8,906 nt of DNA, taken from positions 1 through 8,906 of the forward strand of contig QLUL01000033.1 of the NCBI GenBank assembly GCA_018725425.1, written 5' to 3'. The position numbers and the translations under genes are program-made. This document shows positions 1 to 7,124 of this stretch, in pieces. Origin of the DNA: Chloroflexota bacterium. Lineage in GTDB: Bacteria > Chloroflexota > Dehalococcoidia > SZUA-161 > SpSt-899. Every line of letters starts with the position of its first letter. The stretch's first letter is position 1. Below the pieces are notes generated by a model. It had not been told where the DNA came from and ran no database searches. It worked only from the letters and a program-made list of their open reading frames with translations.

Positions 1-448
1 GAAGCTCGCCTCTTTCCCTTAAGGTATGGAATGCCTGTGATAGAGCCACATATGCTGCGGTGATAGCCGCTGTTCGGGTTCCGCCATCCGCCTGAAGAAC
101 GTCACAATCCACAACGAAACTCCGCTCGCCTAGGGCCTCAAGATTGGCCACCCCCCGAAGTGAGCGGCCGATAAGGCGCTGGATTTCGTAACTCCTCCCC
201 CCGGTTCTATCCCTGGAGATACGGCTCTGAGTTGATCGGGGCAACATCCCGTACTCCGCCGTTATCCAGCCAGAGCCAGTTCCCTTGAGGAAAGCAGGAA
301 CTCGCTCCTCCACGCTGGCGGCGCAAATCACCCTGGTCTCACCCAGTTCAATTAATGCTGATCCCTCAGCGTACTTCTGAAAGCCCGGGATGATCCGCAC
401 AGCGCGGAGCTCATCGGCAGCACGACCATCGAATCGAGCCAGTCTCAT
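1..448 (-). CDS. rph: RNase PH, 3' part cut by window edge
   Basis: Phosphorolytic 3'-5' exoribonuclease that trims tRNA 3' ends, using phosphate and releasing nucleoside diphosphates; it works as a hexameric ring in the cytoplasm. I translated the minus strand from the ATG at 448 and it stays open to base 1, giving about 149 residues of a family usually near 240, so the C-terminal third lies outside the window. Hallmarks are the N-terminal [15 protein letters not shown], then [14 protein letters not shown] and [17 protein letters not shown], all typical of RNase PH rather than of PNPase. The start is fixed by GGAGAG at 460-455, six bases before ATG. The ATG overlaps the pcrA stop as ATGA, so the two are probably translationally coupled. 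Identity is secure; only the missing end is unknown. Confidence 0.95.
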   Translation of the reverse strand, partial: MRLARFDGRAADELRAVRIIPGFQKYAEGSALIELGETRVICAASVEERVPAFLKGTGSGWITAEYGMLPRSTQSRISRDRTGGRSYEIQRLIGRSLRGVANLEALGERSFVVDCDVLQADGGTRTAAITAAYVALSQAFHTLRERGEL

Positions 449-2685
449 GATAGTCTCTCCAGCGGGGCCAGGCTCACCAGTAGCCTCTTCACCCCCACTC
501 CCCTCCGGAAGGCCACGCTAACCTCATGGTCACCACTGGTGGCAAAAGAATTGACCACCACTCCATCACCAAATTTGGTATGATGAACCCTATCTCCAGC
601 CTGTAGGGGCACGTTGCAACGTGCCCCTACAGGCTGAGTATACTCTCCACTGTCGCAGATGACGGGCAAGATGCCCGTCCTACTTGCCATTATCTGCTGA
701 TTCGAGTTGTAAACTACCAAATGAGCGGGGATATCCTTCAGGAAGGGGGAGGGTGGATTTGGCTGGTTCCTTCCATGCAGACCACGCCGAAAGGCATGAA
801 CCAGATACACCCTTGCCTTAGCACGGGTTATCCCCACATAGCAGAGCCGCCGCTCCTCTTCCATCTGTTCCGGGTCGGCAAAGGAACGAAAATGGGGTAG
901 AATCCCTTCCTCCATACCCACGATAAAGACCACCGGAAACTCCAGCCCCTTGGCCTGATGCAGAGTGATCAGCGTGACAGCCTCAACTCTCTCCGCCAGA
1001 TCATCTACATCGGAAACCAGGACCACTCGTTCCAGCAGGGCCGCCAGGGCATCTTGAGGTTCGAGATCGTTGTACTCACCTGCCATGCCTCGAAGCTCAA
1101 GGACATTGCTCCATCTCTCATCCCCTTCATCGCCATCCAGAATATACTTCTTGTATCCGATACGCTCCAGAAGCATATCGAACAGGCCGACCAAAGAGGT
1201 AAGAGGTAATGGGTGATAGGTAATGGGGGCTACGGCGTCCCCTATGACCCCTAACCCATAACCCATAACCCTTACAGAAGATATGAGTTCATCAACCATG
1301 GCGGTGAAACCGTTCATAATCTGAATACTCCGGGGTGAATGTGCGGTTTCCTCTCCATTAGCGATGAGCTTCAGAGCGGAGTAAATCGGTATTCCCTTGC
1401 TGCGAGACCACTCCGAAAGCCTGGCCATAGTGCGCTGCCCGATTCCCCGCGGTGGAACGTTAATTATCCGAGCCAGGCTCACGCTATCATAGGGATTGTT
1501 GATCACCCTGAGATACGAGATGATATCCTTAACCTCACGCCGCTCGAAGAAACGGGTAGCACCCACCAGCTTATAGGGAAGTCCATAGCGAACGAACGCC
1601 TCTTCGAGCGCCCGCGACTGGGCATTAGTTCGATACATCACCGCACAATCGCCTGCGCTATGGCCATGATCGCTTATTAAACGCTCAACTTCACCGACTA
1701 CGAATTGGGCCTCTTCCTGCTCGTCATAGGTTTCCACGATACCGATGGGCACCCCACCATCATTCTGGGTATAGAGCGCCTTCTCCCGACGTCTCTCGTT
1801 GCGTGAAATGAGATGAGAGGCGGCCGCCAGAATGGTCTGAGTAGAGCGATAGTTTTGCTCCAGAAACACCACCCTGGCATCCTGATAATCACGCTCAAAG
1901 TCCATGATGTGACGCAGGTCGGCAAATCTCCAGGAGTATATTGATTGGTCGGGATCCCCCACGGCGCAAAGATTGCGGTGCTTACCTGCTAGCTGGCTTG
2001 CCAGAGTATATTGAGCCAGATTGGTATCCTGAAACTCGTCGATCATGACGTGCAAGTAGCGAGATTGGTATTCTGACAGGACATCGTGGTGATCCCTGAA
2101 GAGGCGAACCGTTTGCATCAGGAGATCATCGAAATCCAGCGCCCTGCTCTCGATGAGCATCCTCTGATAGAGTTCGTAGACTCTCTTGGATACTTCTTCG
2201 AAGTAATTTCGGCTTACATACTCCTTTGGCCCTAGAAGCCTTGCCTTAGCTGAGGATATGGCCGACTTTATCGCCCGCGGGGGATTCTGCCTGGGATCGA
2301 GACTCAAATCTTTGATGCAGCGGCCAATGAGGCTCATCTGATCGGCGTCGTCATAAATTACGAATCTCCGTTCGAACCCGATGTGATCCGCCTCCCGCCG
2401 CAGGATGCGAGCGCAAATAGCATGGAATGTGCCCAGCGTGATTCCTTCTGCCTGATCGCCAAGCATACGGCAGACGCGCTCCTTCATCTCCCGCGCTGCC
2501 TTGTTGGTAAAGGTAACCGCCATGATACGATGGGGACTTACGTCGCAGACTTTAATAAGGTAAGCAATGCGATGAACGATAACACGGGTCTTGCCGCTCC
2601 CGGGGCCGGCAACGACCAGTTGCGGCCCTTCGACGCATTCCACTGCTGCCCTTTGGGCAGGATTGAGACCGGCTAAAATATCCAT
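445..2685 (-). CDS. pcrA: PcrA/UvrD-family superfamily 1 DNA helicase
   Basis: ATP-dependent 3'-5' DNA helicase of the UvrD/Rep/PcrA family, acting in nucleotide-excision and mismatch repair and in replication. All 746 residues are present. Visible motifs are Walker A AGPGSGKT (26-33), [13 protein letters not shown] (58-70), DEFQD (216-220), [11 protein letters not shown] (243-253), QNYRST (277-282), [14 protein letters not shown] (574-587) and [13 protein letters not shown] (611-623). Residues about 695-745 form the C-terminal Tudor-like domain of PcrA ([15 protein letters not shown]). The ATG at 2685 follows a short AAGG. Two repeat-derived stretches are translated in frame: residues 471-496 in the 2B region, and about 667-698 in the linker before the Tudor-like domain, which reads ASRTGILPV and [10 protein letters not shown]. 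The helicase motifs are untouched, so the protein should be active. PcrA versus UvrD is a naming choice; the C-terminal domain favours PcrA. Confidence 0.96.
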   Translation of the reverse strand: MDILAGLNPAQRAAVECVEGPQLVVAGPGSGKTRVIVHRIAYLIKVCDVSPHRIMAVTFTNKAAREMKERVCRMLGDQAEGITLGTFHAICARILRREADHIGFERRFVIYDDADQMSLIGRCIKDLSLDPRQNPPRAIKSAISSAKARLLGPKEYVSRNYFEEVSKRVYELYQRMLIESRALDFDDLLMQTVRLFRDHHDVLSEYQSRYLHVMIDEFQDTNLAQYTLASQLAGKHRNLCAVGDPDQSIYSWRFADLRHIMDFERDYQDARVVFLEQNYRSTQTILAAASHLISRNERRREKALYTQNDGGVPIGIVETYDEQEEAQFVVGEVERLISDHGHSAGDCAVMYRTNAQSRALEEAFVRYGLPYKLVGATRFFERREVKDIISYLRVINNPYDSVSLARIINVPPRGIGQRTMARLSEWSRSKGIPIYSALKLIANGEETAHSPRSIQIMNGFTAMVDELISSVRVMGYGLGVIGDAVAPITYHPLPLTSLVGLFDMLLERIGYKKYILDGDEGDERWSNVLELRGMAGEYNDLEPQDALAALLERVVLVSDVDDLAERVEAVTLITLHQAKGLEFPVVFIVGMEEGILPHFRSFADPEQMEEERRLCYVGITRAKARVYLVHAFRRGLHGRNQPNPPSPFLKDIPAHLVVYNSNQQIMASRTGILPVICDSGEYTQPVGARCNVPLQAGDRVHHTKFGDGVVVNSFATSGDHEVSVAFRRGVGVKRLLVSLAPLERLS
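597..636. repeat. 40-bp perfect palindrome inside pcrA (REP-like)
   Basis: Bases 597-636 equal their own reverse complement over all 40 positions (arm CAGCCTGTAGGGGCACGTTG). GTAG occurs near each foot (603-606 on plus, 630-627 on minus). It is translated in pcrA as [15 protein letters not shown], in the linker before the C-terminal domain, which normally is variable. A perfect palindrome of this length is not explained by coding needs, and the GTAG foot plus GC-rich stem fits REP-like repeats. Confidence 0.85.
661..683 (-). repeat. GTAG-foot REP-like hairpin inside pcrA
   Basis: On the minus strand GTAG (683-680) is followed directly by a perfect 7-bp stem GACGGGC (679-673), loop ATCTT, and GCCCGTC (667-661). 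This is the layout of REP sequences recognised by REP-associated tyrosine transposases: a GTAG tetranucleotide at the foot of a hairpin. It is read in frame as SRTGILPVI within the PcrA linker, 24 bp from the 40-bp palindrome. No transposase is in the window. Confidence 0.75.
1198..1275. repeat. Two-armed heptad-repeat element inside pcrA
   Basis: The left arm on plus is built of 7-bp units (GGTAAGA, GGTAATG, GGTGATA, GGTAATG at 1198-1225). The right arm is TAACCCA, TAACCCA, TAACCCT (1252-1272). The arms pair partly with each other around a GC-rich centre. The 78 bp equal 26 codons and encode VRVMGYGLG...YHPLPLT (residues 471-496) in the PcrA 2B region. Read on minus both arms are free of stops; read on plus both contain TAA or TGA. 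Boundaries are approximate. Confidence 0.75.
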
Positions 2686-2753
2686 TCTAATACCTTGCTT
2701 CCATCGTCAGCTCCACGTGCCATGTTCTCAAATTTGATAATGTTCAAATAATG

Positions 2754-3668
2754 TCACGGGATGAAGACCGGATTGTCCTCGCTGATCACCATCGTCTCCC
2801 GGGCCATCGCATCCCGAAGATATTTGGGGATAAAGAAGAGCCCCTGGTGAGTCTGGCCGTCATAGAAATCAAGTCTCTTGCCCACTCGACCGCCAATTCG
2901 GCCATCAATCTCCCCTGACGAAAGCTCGAACGGATCGAATTTCAGCGAGGCAAGGGAAAATCCCCACGGGCCCCCAAAGGAGGGGATATCTGTCTCATAG
3001 GTCGCAACTATTGGGAAAATAGTCTTCAATGTGTTATTCACCGCTGTACATACCTTGGTCTCATTCAAACGCGTGGACCCTGCCTGGAGCGCCAAAGCAC
3101 CATTAGCGATCAGCTTGCTCCTCAGGAGCTGGTAGAACTTCTGGGTGTACAGAAGATAGGCCGGACCCCCTTCTATTGGATCAGGGAGATCGATGATGAT
3201 AACATCGAATCGCTCTCTAGTTTCGGCCAGATATTCCCTGGCATCCCGGTGCAGAAGCTCCACCCGAGGATCGTCAAAGGAGCCCTGCTGATGAGCCGGC
3301 AAGAGTCGCTGGCAGATGTCTATCACCTCCGCATCGATATCCACCATCACCACCCTCTTGACCGTCTTATGAGCCAGCACCTCTCTCAGGGTCGCCCCCT
3401 CACCACCACCTGCAATAAACACCGTTTCCGGATTGGGATGGAGAATCATCGCTGGGTGAACCAGCGCTTCATGATAGATGAATTCATCCTTCTCACATGA
3501 TTGTATCTTTCCATCCAGAATGAGACATTTACCGAAGCTTACGGTTTCAATCACTTCTACTGTCTGATATTTCGAGCGGCCGAAATAAAGGATATCCTTG
3601 ACCGCAAATTGCTGGATAGTGTCCGGGGTGACAAACTCCATGAACCAGGTTGAAGGCACCCTCGCCAT
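2754..3668 (-). CDS. speE: Spermidine synthase-family aminopropyltransferase
   Basis: Transfers the aminopropyl group of decarboxylated AdoMet to a polyamine acceptor (putrescine, or agmatine/spermidine in some subfamilies). It has 304 residues with a small N-terminal beta domain and a Rossmann methyltransferase-like core. Key features are DEFIYHEALVHPAM (61-74), the nucleotide loop GGGEGATLREVL (87-98), VDID (109-112) and DLPDP (160-164), whose two Asp match the catalytic pair of the family. The DLPDPIEGGPAYLLYT segment resembles plant thermospermine synthase (ACL5) and the Thermus enzyme more than the D-S-T-D-P of classical spermidine synthases, and the end ETMVISEDNP also recalls Thermus. 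The acceptor is therefore uncertain. The ATG at 3668 has GAGAGGAG (3685-3678) nine bases upstream, inside the end of speD, and lies 4 bp after the speD stop, which suggests coupled translation. Confidence 0.93.
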   Translation of the reverse strand: MARVPSTWFMEFVTPDTIQQFAVKDILYFGRSKYQTVEVIETVSFGKCLILDGKIQSCEKDEFIYHEALVHPAMILHPNPETVFIAGGGEGATLREVLAHKTVKRVVMVDIDAEVIDICQRLLPAHQQGSFDDPRVELLHRDAREYLAETRERFDVIIIDLPDPIEGGPAYLLYTQKFYQLLRSKLIANGALALQAGSTRLNETKVCTAVNNTLKTIFPIVATYETDIPSFGGPWGFSLASLKFDPFELSSGEIDGRIGGRVGKRLDFYDGQTHQGLFFIPKYLRDAMARETMVISEDNPVFIP

Positions 3669-3672
3669 GAAT

Positions 3673-4017
3673 TCACGCTCCTCTCTTAAGTTCTACAATG
3701 GAGGGGTTCTGGGATCCGAGTTTCTCTATGATAAGCTTCGCCGCCCCCTCCGGATGAAACGAATCGCTATGGGTAAAGATATCCACCGCGGCATAGCCAT
3801 ATTCCGGCCAGGTATGGATACAAATATGAGAGCCACTGGCAAGCACCAGCCCACTGACTCCCTGTGGGGTAAATTGATGGAAGGATTCCCCCAGCGTCTC
3901 CTCTTGCGATCGTTGAGCTACGGATGAGAGGGCCGCTCTCAGGAACTCCAGATCGTCGAGCACATCCTTATTGCAATCCTTCAAATCCAAAAGGAAGTGT
4001 TTCCCCAGGGTGTGCAA
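3673..4017 (-). CDS. speD: SpeD-family pyruvoyl decarboxylase, atypical active site
   Basis: Small bacterial/archaeal class AdoMet decarboxylase, a proenzyme that cleaves itself to make a pyruvoyl cofactor; the usual product, decarboxylated AdoMet, feeds SpeE encoded next door. I start it at the TTG of 4017, giving 114 residues: the N-terminus then reads (M)HTLGKHFLLDL, the usual family beginning, and a strong Shine-Dalgarno site precedes it. With this start the processing Ser is residue 63 and His68 follows, matching Thermotoga numbering. Seen features are FTPQGVSGLVL, SGSH and IHTWPEYGYAAVDIF. Two positions are odd: the residue before Ser63 is Gly where Glu is normal, and residue 83 is His (FTHSD) where the family has the catalytic Cys (FTCGD). 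Family membership is sure; the substrate could be AdoMet or, as in diverged SpeD homologues, arginine or ornithine. An upstream ATG at 4047 would add 10 residues but lacks a good ribosome site. Confidence 0.88.
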   Translation of the reverse strand: MHTLGKHFLLDLKDCNKDVLDDLEFLRAALSSVAQRSQEETLGESFHQFTPQGVSGLVLASGSHICIHTWPEYGYAAVDIFTHSDSFHPEGAAKLIIEKLGSQNPSIVELKRGA

Positions 4018-4024
4018 TCCAGAA

Positions 4025-4032
4025 CCTCCCTT
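4025..4032 (-). promoter_or_regulatory. Shine-Dalgarno site deciding the speD TTG start
   Basis: The minus strand reads AAGGGAGG from 4032 to 4025, then seven bases, then TTG at 4017. This is the best ribosome-binding site near speD. It lies inside the extra codons that an ATG start at 4047 would use, so it argues for TTG initiation. Confidence 0.75.
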
Positions 4033-4086
4033 ATTATTATAGCGCATACCGGTGATTTTCTCAAATGAGCGGCGGTGGCAACCCCT

Positions 4087-6687
4087 TTAACCCTCCCTGG
4101 CCTTCTTCCGCAGATCGTAGAGCTTGGTAATGGCCTCCAGTGGAGACAGGGAATCGATATCAAGCTTTTCCAGCTCCTCTAGAACCGGTGGCCTATGGAC
4201 AAAGAGCGGAAGCTGTCCTGATGACGGCGGTGTCTGAGTGCGGCGGGCTCGGAGAGCCCGCCGCACTCCCCCTCTATCGCCATCTTCTTCAAGCCCGCTC
4301 AAGACCTCCTGCGCCCGATGCAGCACCGATTTCGGCAGACCGGCCAATTGGGCTACATGAATGCCATAGCTCCGGTCGGCACCACCGGGGATGATCTGGC
4401 GCAGAAAGACCACCCTTCCCCCCTCCTCGGCTACTGCCACATTGAAGTTCCTCACTCGCGGTAGAAAACTCGCCAGCTCCACCAGCTCATGGTAATGGGT
4501 AGCGAAAAGGGTCTTGGCCCCCAGACCTGGGTTATTGTGAATATACTCTACCACCGCCTGGGCGATGGAAAGTCCGTCGTAGGTGCTGGTTCCCCTCCCG
4601 ATCTCATCGAGGATTATCAGCGACCTGGGTGTGGCGTTGTTCAGAATGTTCGCTGTCTCCGTCATCTCGATCATGAAGGTAGACCGGCCGGTTGCCAGGT
4701 CGTCCATCAACCCCACCCGGGTGAAGATGCGGTCCACCAGCCCAACGGTAGCCGAAATAGCCGGCACAAAACTGCCAATCTGTGCCAGGAGCACGATCAA
4801 TGCTACCTGCCTCAGATAAGTTGATTTCCCCGCCATATTGGGGCCGGTCAGTATTATCAATTGGGCATCATCGGTGGCGAGATGCGTGTCATTGGGGACG
4901 AAGCCACTCAGCGCTTGCTCCACCACAGGGTGACGACCGCCGCTGATATGGATAGCATCTTCGTTGGTCAGTTGCGGCTGGGCATAGCTGTAGCGCACTG
5001 CCACCTCAGCGAAGGCCGCAAAAACGTCGATATGGGCCAGGGCATCGGCGGTGCCCAGAATACGCTCCGCCCAAGTAGCGATCTGACGGCACACCTGTCG
5101 GAAAAGACTGGTCTCCAGCTCGCCGATCCGCTCTGCCGCATTGAGGATCAATGATTCGTATTCCTTGAGCTCCGGGGTGAAGAAGCGCTCCGCACCAACC
5201 AGAGTTTGCTTGCGAATGTAGTCCTGCGGGATGCGACTCAGATGGGAACTGGTGACCTCGATGTAATATCCGAATACCTTGTTATAGCCCATCTTGAGGG
5301 ATTTAATCCCCGTACGCTCTCGCTCCCTGCCCTCCAGATCGGCAACATACTGTCTTGCCTCCTTAGAGGAGGATCTAATCTGGTCCAGCTCCGGCGAGAA
5401 GCCTGACCTGATCACCCCCCCCTCTCCCACCACCCCAGGAGGCTCCGCGGCAATAGCCCGCGCGATCAGGTCAGCCACCTCCTCACAGGGCCTCAGCCTT
5501 TGAGAGAGCCAGCCCAGCGGCGAGAACTCCTCGCCGATCGCCGCCTTTATCTGGGGAATTGTCTCCAGACTGCGCCGCAGCGAAATCAGCTCCCTGGGGA
5601 TAGCGATGCCTGATCGAATGCGGTTAATCAGCCTCTCCATATCGGCCAGCCGTCTTAAGGCATTGATGATCTCGATACGCCGGGCAGTGTTAGTCGCAAA
5701 CCAGGCTACAGCCTCCTGCCTTTGATTCAGCGCCTGCAAATCAAGCAACGGCTGCCCCAGCCACCTTCTAAGCAGCCTTCCGCCCATCGGGGTTCCCGTC
5801 AGGTCAATCACCGATAAGAGGGATACCCCGCTGCTACTCGGCTGAAATAGCTCCAGATTACGCCTGGTGGGAGCATCGAGGACCATGAAAGACTCGGTAG
5901 AGTAGGTGGACAGCTTCGGCAGTTGACTCAAAGCCTCCTTTTGGGTTTCCGTCAGGTAGTGAATGATGGCTCCCGCAGCCTGGATGGCCAATGGGAGATG
6001 CGCACATCCATAGCCCTCGAGGGAGGCGACTTGAAAGTGATCCAGCAGGGTTCGGAGCGCCGTCTCCAGCTCAAACCAGCGCTCGTCGATTGGAGTCTGG
6101 AGTCTGGAGTCTGGAGTCTGGAGTCCCCCACCCCGTACCCCTGAGTCTCGACTCTCGACGTTCCGGGCAACGATGATCTCTGAGGGGTTCAGCCGCTCCA
6201 GCTCGGTGGAAGCTTGATCGGCGCTGATTTGCGTCGTGGCGAATTCGCCTGTCGTTATGTCAACATAGGCAATGCCGGCTCGCTCGCCGTCGCTCACCAT
6301 GGCGGCAAGGTAGTTATTGGCCTTGATTTCCAGCAGCTCCGGCTCGACGACCGTCCCTGGCGTGACCACCCGCACCACCTCCCTCTCCACCAGCCCCTGG
6401 CTCGTCCGGGGATCGCTCACCTGCTCGCAAATAGCAACCTTATGCCCTTTGGCTATCAATTTCGCCAGATAGCCATCCAGGGCGTGATGGGGGATTCCGG
6501 CCATCGGAAAGCGCTGGCCCTTGCCCATAGAACGCGAGGTAAGCACAATCTGAAGCTCCCGTGAGATATGCCTGGCGTCCTCATCGAAGGCCTCGTAGAA
6601 ATCACCGAGGCGAAAAAGAACGATGGCATCGGGATACCTCTGCTTGATTCTCAGGTATTGACGCCTTATGGGGGTCATTTCCATCAC
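4087..6687 (-). CDS. mutS: DNA mismatch repair protein MutS
   Basis: Mismatch-recognising ATPase of the MutS1 type, which binds mispairs as a dimer and recruits MutL (not encoded here). Numbered from the GTG at 6687 it has 866 residues, close to the usual length. The mismatch-binding Phe-x-Glu is F30-Y31-E32 in LGDFYEAF. The connector, lever and clamp regions follow (for example GYNKVFGYYIEVT, 467-479). The ATPase has GPNMAGKS (615-622), the segment LMDDLATGRSTFMIEM, DEIGRGTSTYDG (694-705) and ATHYHEL (729-735). The C-terminal helices end in LSPLEAITKLYDLR. Start choice is open: GTG 6687, ATG 6684 and ATG 6678 are all in frame, and none has a strong ribosome site. Two in-frame repeats are embedded, at residues 177-199 in the connector domain and about 807-817 in the linker after the ATPase. 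Neither hits a motif, so function is expected. Confidence 0.97.
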   Translation of the reverse strand: MMEMTPIRRQYLRIKQRYPDAIVLFRLGDFYEAFDEDARHISRELQIVLTSRSMGKGQRFPMAGIPHHALDGYLAKLIAKGHKVAICEQVSDPRTSQGLVEREVVRVVTPGTVVEPELLEIKANNYLAAMVSDGERAGIAYVDITTGEFATTQISADQASTELERLNPSEIIVARNVESRDSGVRGGGLQTPDSRLQTPIDERWFELETALRTLLDHFQVASLEGYGCAHLPLAIQAAGAIIHYLTETQKEALSQLPKLSTYSTESFMVLDAPTRRNLELFQPSSSGVSLLSVIDLTGTPMGGRLLRRWLGQPLLDLQALNQRQEAVAWFATNTARRIEIINALRRLADMERLINRIRSGIAIPRELISLRRSLETIPQIKAAIGEEFSPLGWLSQRLRPCEEVADLIARAIAAEPPGVVGEGGVIRSGFSPELDQIRSSSKEARQYVADLEGRERERTGIKSLKMGYNKVFGYYIEVTSSHLSRIPQDYIRKQTLVGAERFFTPELKEYESLILNAAERIGELETSLFRQVCRQIATWAERILGTADALAHIDVFAAFAEVAVRYSYAQPQLTNEDAIHISGGRHPVVEQALSGFVPNDTHLATDDAQLIILTGPNMAGKSTYLRQVALIVLLAQIGSFVPAISATVGLVDRIFTRVGLMDDLATGRSTFMIEMTETANILNNATPRSLIILDEIGRGTSTYDGLSIAQAVVEYIHNNPGLGAKTLFATHYHELVELASFLPRVRNFNVAVAEEGGRVVFLRQIIPGGADRSYGIHVAQLAGLPKSVLHRAQEVLSGLEEDGDRGGVRRALRARRTQTPPSSGQLPLFVHRPPVLEELEKLDIDSLSPLEAITKLYDLRKKAREG
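4236..4268. repeat. 15-bp inverted repeat hairpin inside mutS 3' end
   Basis: Perfect 15-bp arms, GAGTGCGGCGGGCTC (4236-4250) and its complement (4254-4268), enclose a 3-base loop. It is translated in MutS as an Arg-rich stretch (GVRRALRARRT, about residues 807-817) in the flexible linker before the C-terminal helices. There is no GTAG at the foot, so it differs from the other hairpins. Nothing in MutS requires such symmetry, which points to an inserted repeat. Confidence 0.75.
6091..6159. repeat. GAGTC heptad-repeat element inside mutS
   Basis: Five exact tandem copies of TGGAGTC (6091-6125) are followed by a C-rich centre (about 6126-6142) and a short second arm GAGTCTC, GACTCTC, GAC (6143-6159). 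It spans 69 bp, or 23 codons. On minus it encodes VESRDSGV...LQTPDSRLQTPI (residues 177-199) in the MutS connector domain. The same kind of element occurs twice in gatB in the same orientation relative to the gene. Confidence 0.8.
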
Positions 6688-6826
6688 TTTCTGAGTACAA
6701 AGGGGTTGAGTAAGAGCAATCGCTCGTTGGACCTAGAAGGTAGGCGGCCTGAGGGATGCCCGGGCGTTCGATGGGGAGAGGAATGTGAAACCGGTTGTCA
6801 TGGTGATCAAGCAGACGAACATACGC

Positions 6827-6894
6827 TAGCCGCAGGCTTTATGCCTGCGAAGGATCGGTTGCGCCCTCAATCGCACCCTTAAAGGGTGCGGCTA
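6827..6894. repeat. Two-hairpin REPIN-like element between secG and mutS
   Basis: The element is bounded by inverted TAGCCGCA (6827-6834) and TGCGGCTA (6887-6894). Inside are hairpin 1, CGCAGGC / TTTAT / GCCTGCG (6831-6849), and hairpin 2, CGCACCCT / TAA / AGGGTGCG (6872-6890). On minus the right end starts with GTAG (6895-6892); the left end has CTAG, one base off. It lies just downstream of the secG stop. Hairpin 2 has no following U tract, so it is a poor intrinsic terminator, though it could stabilise the upstream mRNA. The rest of the 6688-6899 spacer shows no gene or clear promoter. Confidence 0.75.
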
Positions 6895-6899
6895 CTCGC

Positions 6900-7124
6900 T
6901 CACGAGCCCAGCCGGGCACTGAGAGCGGAGATCAGCACAAACAACACGGCGAGGATGATGGTGAACCGGAACAGCGTCTGCTCAATACCCCGCCTGGTCC
7001 TGAATCCCGAACTCTCCCCCCCGCCGAATATGCCACCCACCCCGCCACCCCCTTTTGCCTGCAGCAAGATAAGCAGGGTGAGACTCAGGGTAACTACGAT
7101 TGCAATAACGTGAATAAGAGTCAT
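6900..7124 (-). CDS. secG: Protein-export membrane protein SecG
   Basis: Small third subunit of the SecYEG translocon, which aids SecA-driven export across the inner membrane. Its 74 residues show the family plan: a first membrane helix (about 3-23, LIHVIAIVVTLSLTLLILLQA), a Gly-rich cytoplasmic loop (LLQAKGGGGVGGIFGGG), a basic segment SGFRTRRGIEQTLFR, and a second membrane helix (about 52-69). The RTRRG-x-E-x-TLF loop resembles Chloroflexota SecG proteins as I recall them. The ATG overlaps the gatB stop by 4 bp (ATGA) and is preceded by AAGGAG (7138-7133), eight bases upstream inside gatB, so secG is likely co-translated with gatB. No other sec gene is in the window. Confidence 0.93.
   Translation of the reverse strand: MTLIHVIAIVVTLSLTLLILLQAKGGGGVGGIFGGGESSGFRTRRGIEQTLFRFTIILAVLFVLISALSARLGS

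Noticed and set aside
445..2685. pcrA, mutS or gatB as pseudogenes because of repeat insertions
   Set aside because: All repeats are in frame, no motif is lost, and the full-length domains are present.
2686..2753. Promoter or regulatory hairpin between speE and pcrA
   Set aside because: Only a weak AT-rich inverted repeat (ATTTGA/TCAAAT) is seen, and no convincing -35/-10 pair.
3981..4163. Minus-strand 60-codon frame between mutS and speD
   Set aside because: It overlaps the ends of both genes in another frame and has no family features.
5952..6176. Short frames on both strands through the TGGAGTC array with periodic peptides
   Set aside because: They are open only because a 7-bp array of this unit has no stop in any frame; the real gene here is mutS.
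958..6564. Several plus-strand open frames of 66-116 codons inside pcrA, speE, speD and mutS
   Set aside because: All lie antisense to well-supported genes and show no family motif; typical shadow frames in this base composition.
6568..6882. Plus-strand open frame of 104 codons covering the mutS start and the spacer
   Set aside because: It overlaps the mutS N-terminus antisense, has no recognisable family features, and runs through the two-hairpin repeat; a chance frame.
6872..6890. Intrinsic terminator after secG
   Set aside because: The stem is good, but there is no U tract after it on the minus strand, and it is part of a two-hairpin repeat.
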